Source: Saprospiraceae bacterium (GTDB lineage Bacteria; Bacteroidota; Bacteroidia; Chitinophagales; Saprospiraceae). From it: DNA of 64,000 bases. Position 1 is the stretch's first letter. The number at the start of each line of letters is the position of its first letter. The position numbers were made by a program, and so were the translations under genes. The stretch is taken from positions 193 to 64,192 of the forward strand of contig JAHDIN010000011.1 in assembly GCA_020630775.1 (NCBI GenBank). The letters are read 5' to 3'. The notes beneath the pieces are model-generated. The model was given only the letters and a program-made list of their open reading frames with translations, was not told where the DNA came from and ran no database searches. Of the stretch, positions 1 through 8,137 are shown piece by piece.

Positions 1-112
1 AACCACTGAACCACTGAACCACTGAACCACTGAACCACTGAACCACTGAACCACTGAACCACTTAACCACTTAACCACTTAACCACTTAACCACTTAACC
101 ACTTAACCACTT
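1..112. repeat. 8-bp tandem repeat array (AACCACTG x7 then AACCACTT x7)
   Basis: Fourteen head-to-tail octamers fill the first 112 bases: seven AACCACTG units followed by seven AACCACTT units, differing only in the last base of the unit. The array may extend beyond the window start. Its right end overlaps the 3' end of the leftward MBL hydrolase gene, so the final codons and the stop of that gene are made of repeat sequence. The period of 8 is not a multiple of 3, so unit-number changes would alter the frame of anything translated across it. It has no spacers and is not a CRISPR array. Confidence 0.95.
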
Positions 113-966
113 AACCCAACAACACCCTCAAACCCCATAGAAGTATCGAAAGCAAAACGCCCTTTCTCATTCTGTATTAACTTACCAATGGCGTGCTGTG
201 GATCATGCTCGAAAAAAACAAAAACGTTTTCGGGTAATGCCGATTTATAAAAAGCATCACGTTCTTCTAGAGTCACCAAAGGGCGAATGTCATAAGACAT
301 AACGTAAGGTTTTCTGACATGAAAACTAGAAGGCATAAGGTCTGCTGCGTAAATTAAAGTGCGGCCATTGGGTAGGAGGATGTGAGGAATCATCATGGCC
401 TCTGTATGTCCATTTACGAAAGAAAAACTGATGTTGTCCGATAAGTGAGCGCCTGGTTCATTGTCAATAAATTTAAGGACACCTTCTTCCATCAAAGGGA
501 CAAAATTCTCTTTTAGAAAAGAGGCTTTCTCTCTTGCGTTAGGCCTAAGTGCCCATTGGAAGTGTTTATGATTGGACCAATAAGTGGCGTTTGGAAAAGT
601 GGGGTAGAGACGTCCTTGAGCATCTTTCTGAACGGCACCACCAACATGATCAAAATGCAGATGGGTGAGTATGACATCAGTGATATCTTCAACGCTTAAT
701 CCTGCATTAGAAAGCGACAGCTTTAAACTATCGTCTCCATGAGGTTCAAAGTGGGACATGAATTTTTCATCTTGCTTTTGTCCGATGCCTGTATCGATTA
801 ATATCTTTTGTGCACCATCCTCAATGAGTAAGCAACGCATTGACCAAGTGCATAGATTTTTTTCATCTGGAGGATTTAGTCTAGCCCACATGGATTTTGG
901 GACTACGCCAAACATGGCTCCACCATCTAATTTGAAAAAGCCAGTTTCAATAATTGAAAGTTTCAT
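103..966 (-). CDS. MBL-fold metallo-hydrolase
   Basis: A 287-aa metallo-beta-lactamase-fold hydrolase. The zinc motif HLHFDH lies at residues 102-107 (H102, H104, D106, H107), followed by H187 in a GHTE context, D209 in YAADL and H254 near the C-terminus. Together these form the usual two-metal ligand set. The arrangement resembles lactonase/glyoxalase-like members, but the substrate cannot be read from sequence. There is no signal peptide, so it is probably cytoplasmic. Its ATG overlaps the TAA of ribH by one base (TAATG), making it the last gene of a TPR-ribH-MBL operon. The last codons (Leu-Ser-Gly-stop) are encoded by the octamer array, so the C-terminus was probably reshaped by the repeat. 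Confidence 0.9.
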   Translation of the reverse strand: MKLSIIETGFFKLDGGAMFGVVPKSMWARLNPPDEKNLCTWSMRCLLIEDGAQKILIDTGIGQKQDEKFMSHFEPHGDDSLKLSLSNAGLSVEDITDVILTHLHFDHVGGAVQKDAQGRLYPTFPNATYWSNHKHFQWALRPNAREKASFLKENFVPLMEEGVLKFIDNEPGAHLSDNISFSFVNGHTEAMMIPHILLPNGRTLIYAADLMPSSFHVRKPYVMSYDIRPLVTLEERDAFYKSALPENVFVFFEHDPQHAIGKLIQNEKGRFAFDTSMGFEGVVGLSG

Positions 967-1475
967 TAGAATCCGATTGAAGATTTTGGCTTATTAATGC
1001 CTTTTTGCATATCTACCATTTTTATGGCAGTGACAGCAGCCTCGATACCTTTGTTGCCATGCTTACCACCAGCACGATCCACAGCTTGTTGTTCATTTTC
1101 TACAGTAAGTACACCAAAGATGACGGGCTTACCACTTAGAACAGATAATTGTGTGAGTCCAGTCGCTACAGCTTGGTTGATGTATTCATCGTGTCTGGTG
1201 TCGCCTTTTATAACACAACCTAGGCATATAACGGCATCTGAAGCTTTGCTACTTAATAAAGTTTTAGCAGCTATTGGTAATTCAAAAGAACCGGGTACAT
1301 GGACCACGGTAATCCCTTCTTCTGTCATACCGGCAGATACAAGTGTATCTATAGCTCCTTTTAATAGGGTATGCGTGATTTCTTCATTCCAATCAGAGAC
1401 AGCTATATGAATTTTAAATTCACTAGCGTCAGGAATGTCTTGATGTTCGGATAAATTTTTCTTGGAAGAACTCAC
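966..1475 (-). CDS. ribH: 6,7-dimethyl-8-ribityllumazine synthase
   Basis: Lumazine synthase, 169 aa, the penultimate riboflavin enzyme. It condenses 5-amino-6-ribitylamino-uracil with 3,4-dihydroxy-2-butanone 4-phosphate. Family landmarks are visible: the N-terminal substrate-binding segment around W29-N30, PGSFELP at 61-67, the GDTRHDEYIN block at 91-100 with the catalytic His at 95, and GVLTVEN at 121-127. Length is normal, with a slightly long polar N-terminus. It sits 2 bp after the upstream TPR gene and overlaps the downstream MBL gene by one base, so it is translated from an operon whose other members are not riboflavin genes. Confidence 0.97.
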   Translation of the reverse strand: MSSSKKNLSEHQDIPDASEFKIHIAVSDWNEEITHTLLKGAIDTLVSAGMTEEGITVVHVPGSFELPIAAKTLLSSKASDAVICLGCVIKGDTRHDEYINQAVATGLTQLSVLSGKPVIFGVLTVENEQQAVDRAGGKHGNKGIEAAVTAIKMVDMQKGINKPKSSIGF

Positions 1476-1477
1476 AA

Positions 1478-2167
1478 TTAGCTTGAAAGTTCTGCAATGA
1501 TAGCGTCAACTTTTCTTGCTTCTTCAGACTTCGGATAATTCTTTTTGATTTTTTCCAAAGCAGAAACAGCTTTTGAATTGTCTCCGTTTCTTTTAGCTAG
1601 TAATCCTAGTTTGTATAGGTAATAAGGCGTCAATAAAGCATCTTCAGAAACTGAAGTCGCTTTTGAGTAAAAACTCATGGCCTTGTCCAAATTACCTAGT
1701 TCAGAATGCGCATCTCCGAGATTGCCATTTTTTACAATAGGTCCGTAAGTACCGCTTGCTGAATAAGAATTAAGGTAATCTATAGCATCTTCGTATCTAC
1801 CAAGGTTGAGGTACGAGATTCCAGAATATAACTTCGCTAAGTTGGCAGTTGGTGTACCACCATAATTATCAATAATATCTAAAAAGCCTTCTGCGTCCGC
1901 GCCAGGATTTTCGAGAGCTAATGCAAATGAATCTCTTTGAAATTGCTTTTCAGCCTGGTAGATGGCTGCTTTAGCCGCTTCCATTTTAGGTTGTTGAAAC
2001 ATGTATTTGTATACTAAAAAACCAACAACAGCAGCGATCAATAAGAATATGACACCCAGAATCAGGTTTTTATTATTCTCAAAAAAATCGCCTGTTTGCT
2101 CTTTTGCTTCAACGATGTCGACTAATTGTTCGTCGTTTGTTTCTTCAGATTTTCTTCTCTTTGCCAT
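1478..2167 (-). CDS. Membrane-anchored tetratricopeptide (TPR) protein
   Basis: A 229-aa protein with a charged cytoplasmic N-terminus (residues 1-33), one transmembrane helix at about 34-54, and a C-terminal TPR region (about 95-229). Helical repeats are visible around LYSGISYLNLGRYEDAIDYL and GDAHSELGNLDKAMSFY. The layout (short N-tail, single helix, periplasmic TPRs) resembles the YfgM/ancillary SecYEG translocon family, and Bacteroidota often keep such a gene next to ribH. The function here is inferred, probably envelope protein quality control. It is the first gene of the leftward operon, and a good -7 box (TATTTTTG on the minus strand) lies 21-28 bp upstream of its ATG. Confidence 0.8.
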   Translation of the reverse strand: MAKRRKSEETNDEQLVDIVEAKEQTGDFFENNKNLILGVIFLLIAAVVGFLVYKYMFQQPKMEAAKAAIYQAEKQFQRDSFALALENPGADAEGFLDIIDNYGGTPTANLAKLYSGISYLNLGRYEDAIDYLNSYSASGTYGPIVKNGNLGDAHSELGNLDKAMSFYSKATSVSEDALLTPYYLYKLGLLAKRNGDNSKAVSALEKIKKNYPKSEEARKVDAIIAELSS

Positions 2168-2187
2168 AGCATTTTATTAAAGACGCG

Positions 2188-2195
2188 CAAAAATA
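2188..2195 (-). promoter_or_regulatory. Bacteroidota -7 box for the TPR-ribH-MBL operon
   Basis: The minus-strand sequence TATTTTTG matches the Bacteroidota sigma-ABfr -7 consensus TAnnTTTG exactly. It lies just upstream of the first gene of the leftward operon. No convincing -33 TTTG was found at the expected spacing. Confidence 0.5.
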
Positions 2196-2248
2196 CGATT
2201 TCTAAACTAAAAATGCGTGCTTTTAGAGGGGTAGAATAAACCCAAAAT

Positions 2249-2405
2249 ATGTGTTAGAACTTGGTAATGAGATCTTAAAGAGCAATAACTAAGCGACTTA
2301 TATTCAAAAAACATAGCATTACTGTGGTCATAGAATAAAAGTTGGCTAAGCTTTTGATTCGCAGCAGTTTAAGATCTTAATATACTTATTAATGCTAAGT
2401 TTGGG
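2249..2405. repeat. Nested inverted-repeat element, copy 1
   Basis: About 157 bp that aligns along its whole length, in the same orientation, with 13226-13384 at roughly 80 percent identity by eye. It is built of nested inverted repeats: an outer pair AGATCTTAAA (about 2270-2279) with TTTAAGATCT (about 2368-2377), and an inner pair around GCGACTTATATTC with GAATAAAAGTTGGC. CCCAAA at the left edge is matched by TTTGGG at the right edge. No open reading frame is conserved. It sits between the TPR gene start and the end of pdhA. It resembles a REP/MITE-type non-autonomous element. Confidence 0.8.
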
Positions 2406-2443
2406 TTGAGCCTTGTATGCGTAAAATATTTATACGAAAACCA

Positions 2444-3481
2444 TTAGTCCATAATGAAAGGGTAATCTTTCTGGACATAATTGTCATCATATAGTTCAGA
2501 TCCCAAAGGAAAATCAGATTCTTCAGCAAATTTTACTGCAGCTTCAATTTCTGCTTTGATCTTATCCTTGATAGCATCAATCTCCTTTTTTGAAGCGATT
2601 TTATCATTTAAAATCTTTTCTTCGGTCTCAGCTATAGGATCCCTGTCTTTGTAGTCTTGAAGCTCTTCTTTAGTTCTATATTTTCCTGGATCAGATACAG
2701 AGTGGCCTCTATATCTATATGTCTTGATTTCTAAGAAATATGGGCCTTTGCCAGCTCTGATATGGTCTGCAGCTCTTTTTAGTGCATGATGTACTTCTTC
2801 TGGCGACATGCCATCTACAGCTTCGCTAGGCATATCATAGCCTAATCCTAGTTTGTAGATATCTTGAACGTTACTGGTTCTTTCTACAGAAGTACCCATG
2901 GCATACTTGTTATTCTCACAGATATATAATACTGGAAGTTTCCAAGTCATCGCCATGTTGAATGATTCATGCAAAGCACCTTGTCTTGCAGCACCATCCC
3001 CAAACATTGTGACACATAAGTTCTTAGTACCCTTATATTGCTCAGCCAAAGCCACTCCTGTACCGATTGGAATTTGTGCGCCAACGATACCGTTTCCACC
3101 TATATAATTATGTTCTTTTGAAGAAAAGTGCATAGAACCGCCCTTTCCTTTTACACAGCCTGTTGCTTTACCAAACAACTCTGCCATACAAGCATCTGAC
3201 CTTAGACCTCTTGATAGTGCAATACCATGTTGTCTGTATGCAGTAGCAATTTTATCTTCTTTAGTTAATGCAGATACCAATCCAGCAGCAATGGCCTCTT
3301 GACCGATATATACATGAAGAAATCCCCTTATTTTTTGTTGACTATATGCTTTCAGCGCCGCTTCTTCAAATCTTCGGATTCTGAGCATCACTTCATACCA
3401 ATTGAGGTATGTTTCTTTATTGAATGTTTCCTTTTTAGTGGTAGATTTACCGTTTGCCTTAGACTTTGTCAACGTTGTCAT
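2444..3481 (-). CDS. pdhA: Pyruvate dehydrogenase E1 component, alpha subunit
   Basis: E1-alpha of the pyruvate dehydrogenase complex, 345 aa, which decarboxylates pyruvate on thiamine diphosphate and passes the acetyl group to E2. The TPP/Mg motif runs from GDG (161-163) to ENNKYAMGT (189-197). The phosphorylation-loop-like segment RYRGHSVSDP is at about 256-265, and the substrate/TPP region RQHG is at 83-86. The N-terminal 20 residues are Lys/Thr-rich and probably disordered. Neither E1-beta nor E2 is adjacent, so the complex is encoded at split loci. It is divergent from recF with 65 bp between the starts, and a -7 box for pdhA lies at 3534-3541. Confidence 0.96.
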   Translation of the reverse strand: MTTLTKSKANGKSTTKKETFNKETYLNWYEVMLRIRRFEEAALKAYSQQKIRGFLHVYIGQEAIAAGLVSALTKEDKIATAYRQHGIALSRGLRSDACMAELFGKATGCVKGKGGSMHFSSKEHNYIGGNGIVGAQIPIGTGVALAEQYKGTKNLCVTMFGDGAARQGALHESFNMAMTWKLPVLYICENNKYAMGTSVERTSNVQDIYKLGLGYDMPSEAVDGMSPEEVHHALKRAADHIRAGKGPYFLEIKTYRYRGHSVSDPGKYRTKEELQDYKDRDPIAETEEKILNDKIASKKEIDAIKDKIKAEIEAAVKFAEESDFPLGSELYDDNYVQKDYPFIMD

Positions 3482-3533
3482 AAATACTATTTTCGGTTAA
3501 TTAACAGATTTGGCATAAATTGGTTGAGCTTCA

Positions 3534-3541
3534 CAAATATA
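3534..3541 (-). promoter_or_regulatory. -7 box for pdhA
   Basis: The minus-strand sequence TATATTTG is an exact TAnnTTTG match, 53 bp upstream of the pdhA ATG. It ends only 5 bp before the TTG start of recF on the other strand, so the two divergent genes share a very compact control region. Confidence 0.5.
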
Positions 3542-3546
3542 TGTAA

Positions 3547-4656
3547 TTGAATCGGATAAGGATAGACTTCATTAAGATTTGGAATTTTAGAAATTATGAA
3601 CGGCTAGAATGCCCATTTAATTTCCATTTTAATGTTTTTACTGGTCTTAATGGTGCTGGGAAGACATCCTTGTTAGATGCTATATTTTATGCTACCAATG
3701 GGAAAAGCTATTTCTCCCATAGAGATCAGTACATCTATAGAGAAGGAACAGATTTCTTTAGAATTGAGGCACAGTTAGATGCAGAGTTGACGACGCCACT
3801 AGAAATTACCTCAAGCGCAGTTAAAGGAAAAGCTATCAAACTTGATGAAAAGCGATTAAGCAGACTCGTAGATTTTGTGGGGCGCTATCCATCATTTATG
3901 ATTGCACCAAGAGATATTTCGATATTACTTGAAAGTTCGGTCGAACGAAGGCGTCTCATTAATAAGACTTTATCACAGGTAGATCCGACTTATTTTAAAA
4001 TGCTTCTGGATTATAATAGGCTCTTAAAACAACGTAATGCTCTTTTAAAGTCTATGAATGAAGGTATGAAAGTAGATCCCATTTTAATGGAATCAATCAA
4101 CCAAAAAATGAAACCGCCATCTGATTATATTTTTGAGAAAAGAAATCAATACACGCAAGATATCAAGCCTCTTGTCAACACATTTTACAAAGAGTTAAGT
4201 AACGCCTCTGAAATATTGGAGATAGAATATGCCTCAGAATTACATGAGTCCGATTTGACTGCTTTATTTGAAGCGAATAAGCGTAAAGATATGTTTGCCG
4301 CAAAAACAACGTCCGGCATTCATAAGGATGATATTCGGTTTTTAATGAATAACAAAGAATTAAAAAAGTTTGCTTCCCAAGGACAATTGAAGTCCGCCAT
4401 TATCGCATTAAAATTGGCGCAGCTTGAATTTGTAAGGCAGCAGACTCAGAAAATTCCTATTTTATTATTGGATGATATCTTTGATAAGCTTGATCAACAA
4501 AGAGTAGAAAGCTTTCTGAAAATTTGTCTCGAGACGCTCAATGCTCAAGTTTTTATCACTGATACAGATAAAGAGAGAATTATTTCTCAGTTAGAGAAAC
4601 TAAAGGTAGATTACACCAGTTATGAAATTGCAAACGGTCAAATAGTATCCACTTAA
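3547..4656 (+). CDS. recF: DNA replication/repair protein RecF
   Basis: RecF, 369 aa, an SMC-like ATPase that loads RecA at single-strand gaps with RecO and RecR. Walker A GLNGAGKT is at 33-40, the ABC signature-like SQGQLKSA at 277-284, and Walker B ILLLDDIFDKLD at 305-316 with D309/D310. The N-terminal FRNY motif (14-17) is typical. The start is TTG: an in-frame ATG at 3541 is followed immediately by a stop, and the N-terminus from the TTG matches the family. A second TTG-started gene of the DciA type follows 1 bp after the stop, a common pairing in Bacteroidota. Confidence 0.96.
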   Translation: MNRIRIDFIKIWNFRNYERLECPFNFHFNVFTGLNGAGKTSLLDAIFYATNGKSYFSHRDQYIYREGTDFFRIEAQLDAELTTPLEITSSAVKGKAIKLDEKRLSRLVDFVGRYPSFMIAPRDISILLESSVERRRLINKTLSQVDPTYFKMLLDYNRLLKQRNALLKSMNEGMKVDPILMESINQKMKPPSDYIFEKRNQYTQDIKPLVNTFYKELSNASEILEIEYASELHESDLTALFEANKRKDMFAAKTTSGIHKDDIRFLMNNKELKKFASQGQLKSAIIALKLAQLEFVRQQTQKIPILLLDDIFDKLDQQRVESFLKICLETLNAQVFITDTDKERIISQLEKLKVDYTSYEIANGQIVST

Positions 4657-4657
4657 A

Positions 4658-4948
4658 TTGAGCTCAGACGATCAAAATATTAAAAACCTCATCGGTAATC
4701 TTTTTAGTAAGAACAGCCGCCTGTCCCATAAGTATAACAACTTTAACATGGAGCAAGTATGGAGAGATACCTTCGGTAATGTTATTGCTGACTATACTTC
4801 TAAAATTATATTTCATAAAGGTCGACTCACAGTTTACATCACTTCTTCTCCACTCAAACAAGAGCTGAATATGACCAAGGATAAAGTCATTCTCAGACTC
4901 AATGAAAATTTGAAATATAAGAAGGTCGAGGAGGTGGTGATAAGATGA
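4658..4948 (+). CDS. DUF721 (DciA-like) protein
   Basis: A small 96-aa DUF721 protein. The family core is visible: VWRDTFG (34-40), the T-S-K-IIFHKGRLTVYITSS strand region (about 46-65), then LKQELNMTKDKVILRLNENL. DUF721 includes DciA, the predominant helicase-loading operator in bacteria lacking DnaC/DnaI; whether this short Bacteroidota form does that is inference. It starts at TTG, 1 bp after the recF stop, so it is almost certainly co-transcribed with recF and probably works in replication or repair. Confidence 0.85.
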   Translation: MSSDDQNIKNLIGNLFSKNSRLSHKYNNFNMEQVWRDTFGNVIADYTSKIIFHKGRLTVYITSSPLKQELNMTKDKVILRLNENLKYKKVEEVVIR

Positions 4949-5189
4949 AGCTGAAGATGAAGCTGAAGTTGAGGGGCATTTGAAGTTTGAATTATAATTT
5001 TCTATTTAGCAATTTTCGATTTTCGATTTCCAATCTCCATTCTTCCCTCAACCATAAAAAGACATCGTACTGACATGTAAAACGTTATACTTAGACTTCC
5101 ACTTAATCTTCAACTTACCTTCCCCCTTCCTAACCAATCCTTACATCATGAAATAAAATGTTGATTTAGCAATGATCAACAATTGACTT
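4949..5189. other. Intergenic region, no gene seen
   Basis: 240 bp between the DUF721 gene and the secreted-protein operon. It begins with low-complexity GAAGCTGAAG-like purine repeats at about 4946-4985, similar to those at 8800-8830. Before the next gene there is a small hairpin, GTTGAT paired with ATCAAC (5160-5180). No ORF, RNA gene or clear promoter was recognised. Confidence 0.5.
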
Positions 5190-6740
5190 ATGTTTAAAAA
5201 ATATTTGTTCTTCGCGTTTTGCTCATTTTTATTTACTCATGTTAATGCGCAAAAATTAGGATTTTCTGAGTTTGGAATCTTCTCTTCAAGTAACAATTCA
5301 TCCAATGAGAATATTTACTTTAATTCGGGTGAACCTATTGTAAATACCAGTGATGAATTGGTCCGTCTTAATAACGGTATACTGAATCAAATTAAATTTA
5401 ACTCCCCAGATTTTAATATCATCCAAATTCAGTTCTTTTATGATGAAAATCAAAATGGTGTAAAGGAATTTGAAGAACCTTATCTTGATTTTGGAGCGGT
5501 TACCAGTGATTTTCAAAACTATATCAATGCCTCTCAAGAGGGTATATTACTCGTTGCTCAGAATGGTGACTATAGCTTTGAATTTAATTCTTTTAATACC
5601 AATAATTGGAATCTCTCCACATCAGCCGAAGTCACTGTTACTATTGATGAAAATAACAAGTTTGCAAATATTGAGTATGGTTTAATTCCTGATGTCATTT
5701 TTACTGATGCAGAAGTGTTTATGACGTCTGGTAATTTTAGATGTTGCAATGAAAGAAGCTATACCATAGGCATAAAAAATACAGGGACCACCATCATTAA
5801 GGATACACTTTGGATTAAGATGGATGAAAGAATTTCTAACGTTAGATTTTTTGAGGAGCCAGATTTAGTAATTGATAGTAACTATGTGGGATATGTCCTA
5901 GATCTCTTTATGCAGCATACGGCTAAATTCAGATTAACATTAAAGGTGCCGTGTATTCAAGATGGTTTTTTTGTTGGTGATTATTTCAAACAAGTAGCTT
6001 GGATAAAATCTGATGAATTATTCAAAGAGTTTTGTTTTGATCAAGAATTGCGCTGTGCCTACGATCCAAATGACAAGTTGGTACATCCTAATAGAGAGGA
6101 TAGTTTGGCACTGTTTGGTCAAACGCTGACCTATACTTTAAGGTTTCAAAATACGGGTAATGATTATGCAGAAGATGTTGTGGTAACGGATACATTGGAT
6201 ACTAATCTGGACTTGAGCACATTTAAAGTCTTAGATACAAGTCATCCTGATCATTTAGTGGTGGAAAGTGTAGCAGATGATCCCTATGTGTTCAATTTTA
6301 GATTCGATGACATCATATTGCCAGATAGCACATCAAATCCTATCGGAAGTAATGGGCACGTCACCTTCAGTATAAAACCTTTCGATGGATTGGCATATGG
6401 AACAACTATCAATAATACAGGGCATATCTATTTTGATTTTAATCCGCCTATTGTAACCAATACGACGGGGACCACTTATGTGGATGCTTTTCCTGTTGTA
6501 AGTGCCAAAGAAACACTTCATGATTTAAATATTGAAATATTTCCTAATCCCACGAAAGGTCATATTCAATTGTCTGAAACTGTAGATAGAATAAAAGTTC
6601 TTGATTTGACTGGACGACAGTTGTTGGAAGAATTTAATCAACATGCGTTCAGCTTAGAAGAATTTATATCAGGAATTTATATCGTTGAATTAACCAAAGA
6701 TGGTCGGTCAAGAACTGAGAAAATAACATTATCGAAATAA
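5190..6740 (+). CDS. T9SS-sorted secreted protein with DUF7619-type domain
   Basis: A 516-aa exported protein. It has a signal peptide at residues 1-20 (cleavage after VNA), a beta-rich N-terminal region with an EF-hand-like loop DENQNGVKEFEE at 85-96, and a domain from about 289 (CAYDPNDK) to 433. That domain resembles the DUF11/DUF7619 module common in Bacteroidota surface proteins. A C-terminal T9SS type A sorting domain spans about 448-516, opening with IFPNPTKG and ending with a Lys-rich strand. It is exported by Sec and then through the Por system to the surface or medium. The gene lies 21 bp before the first collagen-like gene and is probably co-transcribed with that trio. The specific function is unknown. 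Confidence 0.85.
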   Translation: MFKKYLFFAFCSFLFTHVNAQKLGFSEFGIFSSSNNSSNENIYFNSGEPIVNTSDELVRLNNGILNQIKFNSPDFNIIQIQFFYDENQNGVKEFEEPYLDFGAVTSDFQNYINASQEGILLVAQNGDYSFEFNSFNTNNWNLSTSAEVTVTIDENNKFANIEYGLIPDVIFTDAEVFMTSGNFRCCNERSYTIGIKNTGTTIIKDTLWIKMDERISNVRFFEEPDLVIDSNYVGYVLDLFMQHTAKFRLTLKVPCIQDGFFVGDYFKQVAWIKSDELFKEFCFDQELRCAYDPNDKLVHPNREDSLALFGQTLTYTLRFQNTGNDYAEDVVVTDTLDTNLDLSTFKVLDTSHPDHLVVESVADDPYVFNFRFDDIILPDSTSNPIGSNGHVTFSIKPFDGLAYGTTINNTGHIYFDFNPPIVTNTTGTTYVDAFPVVSAKETLHDLNIEIFPNPTKGHIQLSETVDRIKVLDLTGRQLLEEFNQHAFSLEEFISGIYIVELTKDGRSRTEKITLSK

Positions 6741-6761
6741 CTATCTCCAATACTCAATAAA

Positions 6762-7430
6762 ATGAAAAATTTAATAATACTTTTTTTAGTGCTCCCATGG
6801 AGCTTGGTCCATGCACAAACGGAAGTGATAGCATTTAATTCTATAGCTACCGATTTTCAAGATGAACCCATAAAGAATGTTTCGGTGGAAGTTGAAGCCA
6901 CTGTCATCCAAGGTTCCATTTCTGGACCTTCGGTTTATACAGAATTACACAATGTATTGACAGGTCAAAATGGTGAGTTTACTATTGAAATAGGTGACGG
7001 TAATGCGGTCTCCAGTGCATTTGAGGATGTGAATTGGGAATTAAGAAATTATATTTCTATTCGACTAAAACCATCAGGAACAAGCACCTTTTTCAATAAT
7101 GGTCAAGTCGAATTGTTGTCTGTTCCCTATGCCATTTTCGCTACAAAATTAGGTTGTGAAGTAGGTTGCCCTGGTGAAGATGGCGAGAGGGGATTGCAAG
7201 GCGTACAAGGTCCTCAAGGTCCTCAAGGTGATCAAGGTCCAAGTGGATTTGCTGGTCCAGAAGGGGAACCAGGAGAGCAGGGTGTGCCCGCTATTGATTT
7301 GATAGTCTTAAGAGACACAGAACTTAATAATCCTAGTAAAGGCGAATTTTATTTAGATGATGGCACAAACAGGCCTGATGGCAAGCCTGGATTTAGATAC
7401 TTTGATGGTACTAACTGGTTAAATCTATAG
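6762..7430 (+). CDS. Secreted collagen-like protein 1
   Basis: 222 aa: signal peptide (1-19, ending VHAQ), a beta-rich N-terminal domain (about 20-127) ending in VPYA, and an uninterrupted run of about 14 Gly-X-Y triplets at residues 135-176 rich in GPQ/GEQ/GEP. A C-terminal tail of about 45 residues carries YLDDGTN...DGKPGFRYFDG..W..L. The two following genes have the same architecture and tail signature. No T9SS sorting domain is visible, so it may be periplasmic or leave by another route. Prokaryotic collagen triplets of this length can trimerise, but no hydroxyproline is expected. Function unknown; a structural or adhesive surface role is inferred. First of a tandem trio. Confidence 0.88.
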   Translation: MKNLIILFLVLPWSLVHAQTEVIAFNSIATDFQDEPIKNVSVEVEATVIQGSISGPSVYTELHNVLTGQNGEFTIEIGDGNAVSSAFEDVNWELRNYISIRLKPSGTSTFFNNGQVELLSVPYAIFATKLGCEVGCPGEDGERGLQGVQGPQGPQGDQGPSGFAGPEGEPGEQGVPAIDLIVLRDTELNNPSKGEFYLDDGTNRPDGKPGFRYFDGTNWLNL

Positions 7431-7432
7431 AA

Positions 7433-8128
7433 ATGAAAAGATTACTATTTTTTGTTTGTTTGCTTTCCTTTCTGAGCACCAATGCTCAAAAAGTGATAAG
7501 ACCTGTTTGTGATGAGGTAAACGCTATTCCTTATTCATTTACATACACAGGGTTTATAATTTTAGATGACATTTCTCAATTGAATATTAATCAAGGATTG
7601 AGTTTGCGATTGCAAGTAGTAAGCTCTAATCCACAGGGTGAAGTTTTACTAAGTGAATTTCATAATGTCCCTTTTGATAAGTCAGGTTTTTTTAGCGTTC
7701 GAATAGGAAGACAAGGGACTCTACAAATGAATAATCTGATTGATGAAATGAATCAAAGCCAAAATGAATCCTATTTCATAGATGTATATCTACTACAAAA
7801 TGGAAGTTATGAATATATCGGAAGTAAAAAAATACTTACCGTTCCTTATGCTTTAGTGTCCAATGCATTAGGGGGTATTGGTAAGGCTGGTGCTACAGGG
7901 CCGCAAGGTGTTCAAGGTCCACAAGGGGAGCAAGGTGCACAAGGGGCTCCAGGGATTCAAGGCCCTAGCGGTTTGACTGGACCAGAAGGTGTGCCTGCAT
8001 TCGGTATTATGATAATGACAGATACACCTCCTACAGGACAGAATATTTACGTAGATGATGGCACTAATACGGCGGATGGGAAGCCACATCTTAGATTTAA
8101 TAACAATGGAGTTTGGATAGATTTATAA
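7433..8128 (+). CDS. Secreted collagen-like protein 2
   Basis: 231 aa with the same plan as its neighbours: signal peptide (1-19, STNAQ), N-terminal domain with LLSEFHNVPFDKSGFFSVRIG (72-92), then VPYA at 137-140. About 13 Gly-X-Y triplets follow (150-188), and the tail carries YVDDGTNTADGKPHLRFN and a final WIDL. It begins 2 bp after the stop of the previous paralogue, so translation is probably coupled. The N-terminal domain is the most divergent of the three. Function unknown; differences among the three suggest they form hetero- rather than purely homotrimers, which is inference. Confidence 0.87.
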   Translation: MKRLLFFVCLLSFLSTNAQKVIRPVCDEVNAIPYSFTYTGFIILDDISQLNINQGLSLRLQVVSSNPQGEVLLSEFHNVPFDKSGFFSVRIGRQGTLQMNNLIDEMNQSQNESYFIDVYLLQNGSYEYIGSKKILTVPYALVSNALGGIGKAGATGPQGVQGPQGEQGAQGAPGIQGPSGLTGPEGVPAFGIMIMTDTPPTGQNIYVDDGTNTADGKPHLRFNNNGVWIDL

Positions 8129-8137
8129 TAAAGAATT

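Noticed and set aside
1-112. CRISPR-like array
   Set aside because: Units are 8 bp and contiguous, with no spacers of regular length and no cas gene near.
3547-4948. Replication origin next to recF
   Set aside because: No dnaA or dnaN and no DnaA-box cluster was seen; recF with DUF721 is a common pairing in this phylum away from oriC.
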